Assembly: GCA_001600555.1 (NCBI GenBank)
Contig: BCKH01000002.1
Coordinates: 3,203,964-3,267,963 of the forward strand
Direction of reading: 5' to 3'
Length of the DNA stretch: 64,000 bases
DNA from: Albophoma yamanashiensis
Taxonomy: Eukaryota > Ascomycota > Sordariomycetes > Hypocreales > Ophiocordycipitaceae
A model generated the notes under the pieces. That model had not been told where the DNA came from and did not search any database. It saw only the letters and a program-made list of their open reading frames with translations. Below, one piece after another: positions 20,228 through 30,487 of the stretch. Within the stretch, counting starts at the first letter, position 1. Every line of letters starts with the position of its first letter. The translations under genes were made by a program, and so were the position numbers.

Positions 20228-22827
20228 TCAGGCCGGCTCAGCCGTCGCCTCTCCCTCTGGGAGGCCGGGCTCGACAAAGCTCCTCCACTGCGACACCCGG
20301 TTCATCCCTTGTCCGCCGCGCCTGTTCAGGCCCGCCATGTCCGACGACTTGGGCCGCTGCTCGCGCGCGGGCCGTCGTCTGCTCCTAGGTGATTCTACCT
20401 CCATCTCGTCCTCGTAGGCTCGCGAGAGGCGCCTGCCCAAGGCGCGCCCCGACCGCGGCGTGTGCGTCGCGCCGTCGTACAATTCTTCATCGATGCTGTG
20501 CTGCCGCAGTCTGCGTCCCTGTGGCGTGCTCTCGCCGCCAAAGTCCGCGGGCGATGCCATTGGTGGTGACCGCGGCGGTGATCGCATCGGCCTTGGCATG
20601 GGCGCCATCCCGTGCCGCCCCCCGATGCCTGCCGCCCGAGACTCCGACAGTCGGTCCGCCAGACGGCGCTCCATCGAGTCTCCTCGGCTGCCTCGAGCGC
20701 GGCCGACGTCGACAACGTAGTCGGCGCCCCTATCTACCGCCACGGCACGAGGTGCCGGTCTCGCTGGCCCGAACCGTCCGCCGCGCCTGTAGTCGTCGTT
20801 CAGATAGTGCCCTGCCATGTTTCCGATCCCTTGAACATCGCCAATGCCGCCCATCATGTCGTGCTCTTCGTAATAATCGTCAGAATGCTGCAATTGTCGG
20901 GCCACGTCTGCGTCCCGCTGTTCCTGTAGTTGGCGGAGGAGCATCTCCTCCTGGTAGCCCCGTGGCCTTGGCCGCATCGGTAGCGCCATGCTCACTGGCT
21001 GGTGCCCTTGACCTCGCAGCTCTCCTGGTGCCGGAGGCCCCTCGCCGCTGAAGATGTCCCCCAGATCCCCTCGAATCTGCGGCATGGGAATATTCATGTG
21101 CTCGACAAAGTCTCCCTGGTAGTTGCCATTGTTGAACCACGGGCAATCGCAACCCTTCCACTTCACTCCGCAGATCATACAAAACTCGGCACCGCATCGA
21201 CTTCCAGTACGTCAGCATGGGCGTGCTACCACGTAGCGCAGCGGTGGAACGAAGCACTTACCACGTCATATGGTTGCAGCCCTCTTTCAACTCGACAATC
21301 GCTTTGCACTGATAGCACCTCTTCCAGCCCTCTTCTTTGGCTTGCGCCAAGAGCCTCGCGGTCTCTTCGTCTTTCGGGCAGTCCCCTAAGCCGTGCCACT
21401 TTCCGTTGCAGACGCCGCAGACTTTGGTTCTGCATCGATTACACCGCGCCACCTTGCGGCCATTCTCGCGACGAATACTTGACGGCTTGATCCACTCGCC
21501 GCACTTTCTCGACGGGCAATACAGTCGATTCCGCGTCGAGAATTCAGCAAACTTGCGGTTCCAAGCCTTCTTGAACCTGTCGTCGAACAGTCGGTCCACG
21601 TGCTTCAGCGGGATATGATCCGAAGTACAGCATCGTGGTGGCATGTGCTGCGGGTCCGTGACGGACAGCCTGAAGCTGCGCTCCAAACATGAGCGGCACA
21701 TTGCATGGCCGCATTTCAACTTCGCCGTTTTCGAAGGCGGCATGTCTCCCATGCAAATGACGCATTCAATGCTGCCTACTGTCAGTGATGTCTTCCGGTA
21801 CGCTTCCTCGATCCTGCTCACCGTTTGGGCGCTCTCGGCTCCTTTGATTGCATCTCTGGAGACCTTCGCCTCGAAGGCGGCGCGCCGAATATTGTCCCCA
21901 GTATTCCAGAGGGGCCAAAGCCGGATGCTGATCCGGCTCTGCTGCGGCTGGATCTGACCGTACCTGACCTCCGGGGTCTGTCATCGCGCTCAACGGGTTC
22001 GGCTGACCGATACCTCCGCCTCACCAAGGGCCTAGGGCGGCGGTTAACATGGACTGTTCGTGGAGGTCGCGCGGTTCAACAAACCTCTTTGATGCTATCG
22101 GCGGACGAGAGTCCTCAATCACATCCGGTATCTGCCGATGACGGTCCTGGCGAGAAGAGCCACTCCTATCTGCCGTGCGTGAGGACTCTCGTGTCGGAGA
22201 GCCGCCGTCGCCGAACGAATGGCGGCGCCGCACCGCCTCCACCTCGTCATCGGAATATCTTGGTCTTCCCCGTCGCCTGTGGTATGTCTTATCCGCAGAC
22301 GAAACCATGTAATCGTCACGACTTGGCTGTCGTTCCCTTCTATATCTTATCGAGTCGTCGTCGTCGTCCTCCTGCTCCTCTACTACTTCAATGTGATTGT
22401 CGTCGTCCCTGCCATATGCAAGCCCGCTGGTTGACGAGTACCCAGAGTGCTCTGCCGCCGATTCGCGGTAATCGTACTGGGGGGATGCGTTTCGTCGCGA
22501 GCGCCGCCGACCGCTGACCGGGTCGAGTCCGTCGTCATAGGCCATCCAATGCCTCGGCCGCCTATAGACGTCCGTCGAGGACCGATCGAGCGGCGGCGGC
22601 GGCGGAGGCATGTCAGGCTCTGTCGCATCCAGGCTCCTCGAGACGCTCTCGGCTCGGCGCGACGTCCTGCGGTCGACCCTATGTACTCGGCTGTTCCGAC
22701 TGCGAGGCGGCGAATCATACGCGGCCTCGTCCTGTATTTTCCAATCGTGTGGCCGGCTAAGGTAGTCTCTTCGTCGCCCTGATCGTCCGTCGCCATCCCC
22801 GACGTCTCGTTGTGATTCCAGCCCCAT
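20228..22827 (-). CDS. RBR-type E3 ubiquitin ligase (RING1-IBR-RING2)
   Basis: Three exons on the minus strand: 22025-22827, 21262-21963 and 20228-21200 (introns 61 and 61 nt); 825 residues. Residues 1-300 are Arg/Ser/Asp-rich and disordered. RING1 starts at C334 (ECVICMGDM...CGHAMCRSCL...CC). The IBR follows (YCPSRKCGEWI...CNRCRTKVCGVCNGKWH...C), then RING2 (KRCYQCKAIVELKEGCNHMTC RCGAEFCMICG). The last intron splits the codon of the Cys in HMTC, about C502, which by analogy with HHARI/parkin is the catalytic thioester cysteine; its presence depends on this join (TG + T). The 320-residue tail has a QEEMLLRQLQEQRDADVARQLQ helix and SPPRSPP motifs. The first intron join is less certain than the second. 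Substrate unknown. Confidence 0.87.
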
Positions 22828-24728
22828 CTTTGCGCAGCCCCAGGCGGGGGTCTGGACTCAGACTTCGACTCGGCAACCGCGGCGATAGAAGGCCGTCGTC
22901 GGTCGGGAAGCGGGCTGCAAGCCTGACCATGCAGGAAATATGACGGAGGCACAGCGGCCAGTCAGGTCGTCCCACACTGCATGAGCCTACTGCAGTAGAC
23001 GGCGTCGATTGGGGTCGGCGTGTCGGTCGTGCATAGCCTCGAACCGCCGCGAGGATGTCGTTGGGCAGCCACGGGAGCAGATATAGTCGCCCTGTGATGC
23101 TTCACGGGCAGCCTAGGCTCGATGGCGCCGCAGGCAGTGATTCAGGGTCTGGCGACCCAAGGTCGTGCCTTGATCGAGTCAGACGGGGGGCCCTGACAAA
23201 GGGTGTGGTCAAGTGGCCTGCCAGAACCAGAATCGTTCCTGAGTGCACAAGACGTGCGTGATTGGCCACGACGCGGCCAGCTCAGGTTGACGAGGCTTTC
23301 CTGCTCGTATTTGCGCCAACGCCTTGGGAGGACGGGAACAGAAGCCCGCTCCTGTTTGCTCCGTGGTGGAACGTGCTGGTGATCAGCTCCTGCTTTGGCA
23401 AAATGGCGGTGGTTGGATTTCAGCCGTCACGTGGAGCTACGTCAGGGCCAGAGGCCATGCACGCTGGAACGCAAGTCAAGAGCCTTCCAAACATGCTCCG
23501 TTTCTCATCACCAGATGACACATCCGCCATCGCAGCCCCAAGCTCAGGTCCACGATGTGCCTTGCTCACTGCACAATGCTGCAGGCGGCAGCCGTCATTC
23601 ACGTGGCTCAGGCACGGCGGCCGTGACAAGCGGGGTTTCGGGCCGGTCCATGGTGGGGTTGAGCCCGACCATATCGGGCTGTGCTCCGTAGGCAGCCGGC
23701 GCCAAGTGTGATTCTCACTGGCAGGCTGCTGTATGGGTAGCTACACCCGGCTTCCCTGTATAGAACTACTACGTATGGCGTGTCTCCAGCATTATGTAAC
23801 AAGGATCCTGCCTCATTGAGAAGGACCCTGAAACATTATGGTTCTGAGTAGATGATGACAAAGGAGACCTGTAGTGGCTGTACGAAATCATCACGGAGAA
23901 CCGGTGGCATGTTCCGCGAATCAACTAAGCAAAATGGCTACCCAGCAAAGGGCAAGCAGAACTCTGTCTAATCTGCGAGCAAGTTGCCCACTGCTATCGG
24001 TCCCTATTGAGCTTGCGCGCCGTTCATTCGAGCGATGAGTCCAGAAAGCTTTGCGCCATCTAAGAAGTGTTCCCGCAGAGAGTATACAACCGCTAGCTGA
24101 GCGTGTAATTACACATGATCGATAAATATGGCCATTCGACTTGGCCAAGTCATGCGGAACTGCAACGGCAGTGTTGAGTGCAGTCGCCTTCGTGCTTTCG
24201 GCTCAACTCCAAAGAGACAAGGGCGGCGATGCACGAAACTTGAGCGACATGATCCACGGGCTCGAGTGCGTCTCCCGAATCTGTCAGCTACGCAAAGTAC
24301 TGCGCAAGCTTGCGCCATACATGTCAGTTGCAACAGACAAGTTCGCATTGTTCTGAAGTCGAGGCCTCGCCTGCTTGCGCTTCATCGGCGGCGGATCTGG
24401 GCTCGGAAGACTAGCTACGAGTACTCGACAAATTTGAGCACCACAATATATGGACATTGACACAACTCTAAACGTATTGTGCCACTTCTCTTCAGATGTA
24501 TCCCAGACTACTCCGTACCTAAAGTTGAGATTTCTTGACTCTCTGAGAGGTAAGCGAGAATGCAGAACTGCGAGCGCTGTGGGTCCTCCGTCCTCCGGCA
24601 CAAAGGCTAGGGACAAAAAAAATAGAACCACTTTCCACAACGACCTGCCCGTCCCAACCACCACAATGCAAAAAATTAAGCTACACACACCTGCAAAAGT
24701 AAACACCAGTCCGAAGGACCTTACTGCT
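22828..24728. other. Intergenic, 1.9 kb, no supported gene
   Basis: Upstream region of the RBR gene up to the tRNA-Ala cluster. A 149-codon plus-strand frame at 23262-23711 and others have no motif and no splice partners. Half-site TACTCCGTAC at 24509-24518. A-tracts at 24612-24620 and 24670-24675 read as T runs downstream of the minus-strand tRNAs. Confidence 0.6.
24695..24698 (-). terminator. First T4 run downstream of tRNA-Ala copy 1
   Basis: AAAA on the plus strand, TTTT on the transcribed strand, about 30 nt beyond the 3' end of copy 1. It is the first run of four T after copy 2 as well, and weak by length; a longer run follows at 24670-24675. Confidence 0.5.
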
Positions 24729-24827
24729 TGGACGAACAGGGAATTGAACCCTGGACCTCTCCCAAGTATAGGCAATCCGTAGGAATGCTCATGCTAAGGG
24801 AGAATCATACCACTAGACCATCCGCCC
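24729..24827 (-). tRNA. tRNA-Ala(AGC): tRNA-Ala(AGC) with 27-nt intron, copy 1
   Basis: Minus-strand gene of 99 nt, 72-nt mature body. Acceptor stem GGGCGGA pairs with TTCGTCC and gives the G3:U70 wobble pair, the alanine identity element, with discriminator A73. Anticodon stem CTCCC/GGGAG, loop TTAGCA|T with anticodon AGC. The intron (TGAGCATTCC...TATACT) sits at the canonical site one base 3' of the anticodon. T arm CAGGG TTCAATT CCCTG. The three copies are identical outside the intron. Confidence 0.93.
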
Positions 24828-24840
24828 TGAAGGTGTTGGT

Positions 24841-24939
24841 TGGACGAACAGGGAATTGAACCCTGGACCTCTCCCAAGTTCGAACGATCGCTTGGACTGT
24901 TCTTGCTAAGGGAGAATCATACCACTAGACCATCCGCCC
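24841..24939 (-). tRNA. tRNA-Ala(AGC): tRNA-Ala(AGC) with 27-nt intron, copy 2
   Basis: Same mature body as copy 1 with a different intron (AGAACAGTCC...CGAACT). Its 3' end is only 13 nt from the 5' end of copy 1, and that spacer has no T run, so Pol III probably reads through into copy 1 and makes a two-tRNA precursor. Confidence 0.93.
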
Positions 24940-25042
24940 GATTTGTTGGAAGACAGCCGAGGTGAACTGCCTTAAAAATGTGGGCGAAAAAGAGGAGCCA
25001 GAAAAAAAATTAAGCGCGCGGCGCGCGGTAGGCAAGCGCGAC

Positions 25043-25048
25043 AAAAAA
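25043..25048 (-). terminator. Pol III T6 terminator of tRNA-Ala copy 3
   Basis: AAAAAA on the plus strand (TTTTTT in the transcript direction), 26 nt downstream of the copy 3 tRNA. A small hairpin (GCTCCTCATGGGAGC, 25055-25069) lies between the two. Confidence 0.75.
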
Positions 25049-25074
25049 GAAATTGCTCCTCATGGGAGCTTTGT

Positions 25075-25173
25075 TGGACGAACAGGGAATTGAACCCTGG
25101 ACCTCTCCCAGATCCGTACAATCCGTAGGACTGCTCGTGCTAAGGGAGAATCATACCACTAGACCATCCGCCC
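25075..25173 (-). tRNA. tRNA-Ala(AGC): tRNA-Ala(AGC) with 27-nt intron, copy 3
   Basis: Same mature body; intron CGAGCAGTCC...CGGATC, closer to that of copy 1 than to copy 2. It has its own T6 terminator and is separated from copy 2 by 135 nt that include a GCGCGCGGCGCGCGG stretch. Confidence 0.93.
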
Positions 25174-26202
25174 GATGATTGTTGAAGGCTGCTTCGCTAT
25201 TTGTTCATATATGACTCGTGCTTGGTGTGGTGGAGAAAGAGGGCAGAGCCAGGACCCTGCCATCCACCCCTTGGCGCTGCAGAAGAGGGGCCAGCGCCGC
25301 CAACGAGTCAGGGTCCGTCCGCCACACAGCGAACACCCCCCCCGAAACCCAAGACGGCCTGCCGGTTTGCCTATCTGCCCCCAGGAGGACAAGGACAATC
25401 ACACAAAACGTTTCTATCAATATCTAGAAGAATTCTACAGAGAAGGTTCAGGCCTTTTGGCTCTTATGTCTTTGGATGTGAACTGCCTTGCGATCGATCG
25501 TGATGGACTCTTCCTGATATATTGTATTCGTTCCTGGATGCATTTTAACAACTACTCAAGTTCAACAGGCGAGGTGGCTCCACGAGGATATTGTTGAATC
25601 ACCTCACGACGCACTGTAAAGGGACCACCAGGGTTACTAAAACTATATGAACCGGGCTCTTATTGCCTGCCGAGGCTCAATCTCAGCAGTCGACGATGTT
25701 GGAATTCAACGAGGCAGGCTCTAGGGTAGCTCTCTGCCAATATCCCAGATGACCCGCCTTGGTCGATGCAGCCCTGCGGGTCGGCGGAGGGTACCGCAGC
25801 GTCTTGCAATTTTTCCAGTGCCATTGGTGACGGCCATGTGCGTCACTCCTTGGCCCAGATCGGCGTACGGAGTAGCTGGGCCAAAGCTATCACATCGGCG
25901 CGCGCCGCGATTTTCCTTCGTAAGCACCATCGCCATCCTCACCCGGCTTGCTGTGGCTCCCTCGCCAAATCTTTCAGCCTCCTCCTCCTCTGCTTACCTC
26001 TATCCCATTCTTTTTGCAGCCGTCGTCATGTACTCTTAGCCCTGCAGATCTGCCGCGAACGCGCATGCATTGTCCAACCCTGCCTGCCGCCCGCTCCTCG
26101 ACACTCAACGGACGCCTCAACCTCCCGTACTACCGCGCAGAGACGCGCAGAGCAGCTATCGTTCACCAATAACGTCCATAAGATCGTGCGCAAGCCCTCA
26201 CC
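25174..26202. other. Intergenic, 1.0 kb, promoter of the KHE1-like gene
   Basis: No supported gene. A GTACGGAGTA half-site lies at 25865-25874. CT-rich DNA from 25960 to 26100 is a likely leader. Open frames at 25175-25600 and 25766-26263 lack motifs. Confidence 0.6.
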
Positions 26203-27117
26203 ATGCGCCTCTTCCTCCTCCCCGTGTCGACGCGGCGCACCTTCATGTACGCGCAGCGCCTGAACGTGACCACGACCTCGGCCGACCGCAACTACATCGA
26301 CAAGGGCGCCGCCTGGGCCGCCAAGAAGTGGGCGCAGTGGGAGAAGAGGGAATCGGGCTGGCAGCGCAAGGTCGTCGACTACGGAAACCACGCTTTCCGG
26401 CGCATCCCCTTCGAGGAATGGGGCTTGAAGTCGGTGCCCCCGCTGTCGGCGCGTCGCCGCGACGACGAGCTCAAGGGCAAGGACAAGGTCGAGCTGGTGT
26501 TTCCCAGCTCGGCCATTTCCATCCAACATGCGGAGCAGCTCGCCTTGAAGCTGGCGACCGAGAGGCAGGGCCTCCATCGGCAGAAGATGTTGTGGTGTTT
26601 TGTCGGCATGCCCATAACGATACCCTTTGCCCTGGTACCTGTGTACGTGCACCCGATCTGCCGCGTTGAGGCATACTGCTGACTTATCCGATCGACCAGA
26701 ATCCCCAACCTGCCCTTCTTCTACCTCGTCTACCGTGCTTGGTCCCATTGGAGAGCCATCTCAGGCGGGAAGCACATACAATGGCTCGTTGAGAACAAGC
26801 TTCTTCTCTCCTCACCGTCCAAGACGCTAGACCAGCTGTACAATAGAGCCGCTCCGACGCCCGTCAGCGAGCCCGCCGACAAGGAGCAGCTGCTCCTCAC
26901 GCAGAAACAAGTTCGGAGCTTCTCTGAGACGCTTGACGTCCCAGCCCTCGAAATCGAGTTGGAGCGCGCCATCTGGCAGGTAGAAAGGGCATTGCAGGAG
27001 GGGCAGCCGAGCACAGACTCCAACAAGGCCGTGAAGGAAGACGAGAAGTCAGAGTCAAAGCCGCACGAATCGGAAAAGGCAAGGGCTCCCACCCCTTCGG
27101 ACAAGGAAAAAGAATAA
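26203..27117 (+). CDS. Mitochondrial K+/H+ exchange-related protein (Mit_KHE1 family)
   Basis: Exons 26203-26642 and 26700-27117 (57-nt intron, GCTGAC branch site); 285 residues. Start MRLFLLPVSTRRTFMYAQRL is basic and hydrophobic. Family landmarks: residues 35-85 rich in W/K/R (AAKKWAQWEKRESGWQRKVVDYGNHAF), then a hydrophobic segment split by the intron (FVGMPITIPFALVPV / IPNLPFFYLVYRAWSHWRA). The C-terminal third is charged and probably coiled. The family, named after yeast YDL183C/MRS7 studies, is linked to K+/H+ exchange across the inner mitochondrial membrane; whether these proteins transport ions themselves is not settled. Length is typical. Confidence 0.85.
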
Positions 27118-27710
27118 GCCTGCCATTCCGGCTACTGTATGATATGAAGCCTATCGGCTATGAGTTTACATGTATTCGATATATATATACCTAGACAGTT
27201 GAGCAACCCCGATGCAATGGGTGGGGCAACGGCAGACCCACGCTTCTCGAAAAACAAAATCCTGCTGCACCATGATACACACAACAGCAAAATACACTGC
27301 TTTCAGAAGCTCCTCTTCACTAGACGTGACTTTGCCCCACGGTTCATGCCCCGTGATGGGGCCTCGGAATTTTGGCAGTTCTACTCCTTGGCAGTATCTG
27401 TCGTTTGGGGCATGACGCAAGTGCACGCCGGCAGATGACTGCGGCCGTCTAAATGCTGCGCATCGGGAAACGGGATCAAGCCACTCGCTTCCAGTTGCAG
27501 ACTGCAGAGAATCCAACTCAGATTAAATATATTATATCCATGTACTAGCAGTGTATCGTGCGAAGGGTGTCGACTATGCCTAGGAAGCAGAGGGGATATC
27601 GAAGCGAGTGACCAATACCGTCTCCAACGCCTGATCTTCATTAAGACGTATTACCCAAAGAAATGCAGCCTTCGCCGAAAAAAAGAGCTGTCGACGGCCC
27701 CGTAGGAGAA
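27118..27710. other. Convergent 3' intergenic, 0.6 kb
   Basis: Between the ends of the KHE1-like gene (plus) and SVF1 (minus). AT-rich, with a TATATATATA run near 27180. No gene seen. Confidence 0.6.
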
Positions 27711-29042
27711 TTACTCCGAAATGAAAGTCGCTTCGGATAAAATCTGACCCTCCTCGGAGATCTCCTCGCCGCCATTAACTTTCAGCTTGAGGGTAGCCTT
27801 TCTCGCATACTAACAAGGAATTGTCAGAGATCGAGGCGTTCCAAGTTGGGGCAGAATACAAACCTGATAAATATAAGGCTTCGTCCCGGCTGCGCTGGCC
27901 ACAATCGTCTTGACGAATCCCGGGACCTCGGCCATGACGTCTACCTTGTCGAGTCGGGCTTCCAGAGGGCCCTCGATCACAGCCTCAACGGAGTTGCCGT
28001 CCTTGTCCTTGCCCGCCCAGACAAACTTGATGGCGGTGGGCTCCGGCCACTCGTTCTCGGGGTCATCTGTGACGGCGGTGTGAATCACATGGTTAGAGCA
28101 ACCGGCCGTGACGATCTGGTCATCCTTGACGATGCCACCAACGTTGACGACAGTGGAGCCGTATGAAGGCGGGGTCGTAAACTCCATCAAAATGGCCGAG
28201 TGGTTAGGCCCCTGGAAGTTGGCAAAGTTCCACCGCGCGGCGGCGTGGTGAGGCTTCATGCCTTGCAAGGCGTAGACGTACAGCGCGCGTCCCTTGAAGT
28301 CGATGGAGCCATCTTTGGTGGTAATGGTGCCCTCAGCGGCACATCGCGGCCAAAAGGCATGCCTCATGGAGCCCCAAGGGTTCTCAAGGTCCGTGCCGTA
28401 CTTGGTTGTTCCGGTCTTGCCGGCCTGGTAGCCAGGCGCCGCCTTGGTGATCTTGACATTCACAATCGCCCTTTCGTCATTCATGCTCTTGATAGTGTAT
28501 GCATTCCCGTCGTCGACAAGCTCGAGCGCGCAGTCGTCGGCGAAGAAGGACAGCTTGTCCTCGCTGAAGTCGACATTGTTCAGCGGCGTGGAGCACCACA
28601 GGTGGGGGTTGGACTCGTCTTTGGAGAAGATCTTGGTGTTGAACTGGCAGGTGGTTCGCAGGCCGCTGCGAAGAAGGGTGTCAGTACGCTGGGTGCGCCG
28701 GGAACAAGGCGGCATCCGCCGGGGGGCTCGGGGCCAGTGTCGTACCCAACATTGCTGTAGATGACCTGCGCGAGGGCGATGTCACCGTTGTCTGAGAACA
28801 GGTAGAAGCTCTGCGTCTCGACGCACGTCGATCCCATCGCCTGCCACTTCAGATCATCGCGCGTGATCTCCGTGTACGGAGTAGTCTGGGCCTCCTCGGC
28901 GACGGACTTGATGGCCGAGGGCCCGTAGATGGGCTCCTGGGTGCCGGCGACATTGGCCAGCCTGGGGCGACAAGATCAGCAGGATGGAGGGGCGGGCAGC
29001 ACGTCATCCGGGCACTCACTGCTGCTTTGCCCAATTGAACAT
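27711..29042 (-). CDS. SVF1: Survival factor 1 (Svf1), lipocalin-like ceramide-handling protein
   Basis: Four exons: 29020-29042, 28746-28961, 27864-28665 and 27711-27809; introns 58, 80 and 54 nt; 379 residues. The first coding exon is only 23 nt (MFNWAKQ plus two bases). Diagnostic Svf1 sequence includes QEPIYGPSAIKSVAEEAQ, DLKWQAMGSTCVETQSFYLF, GLRTTCQFNTKIF, NPWGSMRHAFWPRC and GMKPHHAAARWNFANFQGPNHSA. Known role in yeast: protection against oxidative and cold stress and transport of ceramide between ER and Golgi; two lipocalin-like domains. The amphipathic N-terminus that anchors yeast Svf1 to membranes would be encoded across the first intron. The short exon was assigned by frame and by homology of the LANVAGTQEPIYGP start. 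Confidence 0.93.
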
Positions 29043-30487
29043 GGTGAGGAAGACGGGAAGCAAAGGACCGATGGCTTGCGTTTGAGCAGATGTGTTGTTG
29101 TACAGGGTCAAGTCAAACGAGGCCCGCGGGACGGGCGGGATTGGCGCTTGCAGGTCGCTGGCTTGGTGGTAAGGGCTTAGGTTAGTTCACCGCTCGGGGC
29201 CGGCATGAGGTGATGGCATGGCCGTGGAGGGGCGGCGGGCAGCTGGCAGGGCCTGAGCAGCCAGTGGCAGCGGCAGCGGCAACGACGTGCGGGCCGCCTA
29301 GCCCGTAGGGATGAGGCCAAGACTTGATGGGCAGGTGGTGGGGCTGCCTGGACAGGGCGACTCTTGGCCAGCGAGGATGACGTTGAAGGAAGCAGATTGA
29401 TCGTGCCACCTGCTGACGGCTCTCCCGTTCGTGCCTTGCTACGTAAGGTACCTTACATTACTGGTACCTAAGGTACGAGAAATGGCTGCGCTCTGAAGCG
29501 CGCTCCCGATGGACTGCAAAGCAGGCTCGAGAAAAGTCAATGGCCATGGGGTGGCAACCGCTTGGTAGGGCGCTGTGTACTGCCTTCCACAGCCTGCCTG
29601 ATGTGGCTGAATGTATCTTACTCCCGGTATCGCGCGGCTGCTCTGCACTACCTCATCGCGCACGAAATCAGGCGGCAGGACACGAGCGCTTCCGCCATCG
29701 TGATCTAACCACGCGGGTCCCGCATTGTCCCAGCACCCAGCGACAGATCTGCTCTTCGGCGGCTGGCGATGCTTCTCGCAGACCGTTGGCCACGGATCTC
29801 AGCCCCTGCGCGAATCAAGTGCATGCACCCCTGCGCTTGCAGCCAGCCCTGTCGGAGGCGGATCCAGTGCGCGCGCAATCGATAAGGAGTTGCATGGCTC
29901 CGGAGACGCCGCTGAGAAATTGCCTGCAATAAATTTTGCTGCCGAGGCCAGGCCAGTGGCGGCACGCAATACCGCTGCGGTCGCATCTCGCCCAACCAGC
30001 GCGCTGTCTTGACTTTCCAAGCTCTGCATTAGGTGCTGATAGGCCCAGTCCAAGCGCAGCCACGCCCCTCCCGCGCCTGCCACCAAGTACCATTGTAGTG
30101 GCTTGGGAACGCCCCGTCCGCTCCCTTCACCTCACGACAGATCAGTTCCAGCTCTCCTTTTGCTTCACTTCCACTCATTCTCGGTTGATATCCAGCATTC
30201 ACATCCACATTCGCCAACGTCCTTCGCTGCCGCAGCTACAAGCGCCCATACCCAGCAGTCGAACCTCACGGCCCTTCGATCGCGAGACGAATCCCGCTGC
30301 CAGCTGAGATCCCCGCTGGTGCGGTCTCATATATCTCGACGACCCAGGGGCACGTAACTGATACGAAGCCGCAAACCCGCGCCCGAGGTTGATTTCGCGA
30401 GGTCACCTCTACGGCTGGGTCCCACTCATCACCTGCGCGACAAGTCGACGCGCCGCGAAGCCACAGTCGCCTGCTTTCGCGTCAACG
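29043..30487. other. Divergent intergenic, 1.4 kb, between SVF1 and the AreB-type gene
   Basis: Shared upstream region of two divergently transcribed genes. Holds the palindrome GTAAGGTACCTTAC (29443-29456) followed by a diverged copy (GGTACCTAAGGTAC). CT-rich DNA at 30150-30250 fits a long areB leader. No gene supported. Confidence 0.6.
29443..29456. repeat. 14-nt perfect palindrome GTAAGGTACCTTAC
   Basis: Self-complementary over 14 bases. A second GGTACC-centred element follows at about 29463-29476. Confidence 0.82.

Noticed and set aside
23262..23711. 149-codon plus-strand frame upstream of the RBR gene
   Set aside because: ATG-initiated but with no domain, signal peptide or conserved pattern; indistinguishable from chance in GC-rich DNA.
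24284..24775. 163-codon minus-strand frame with hydrophobic segments
   Set aside because: It starts inside tRNA-Ala copy 1 and crosses its A-rich 3' flank; no family similarity.
24729..25173. tRNA-Pro reading of the three tRNA genes
   Set aside because: The D-arm resembles eukaryotic tRNA-Pro, but the seven-base loop with a canonical intron site gives AGC, and G3:U70 with A73 is the alanine identity.
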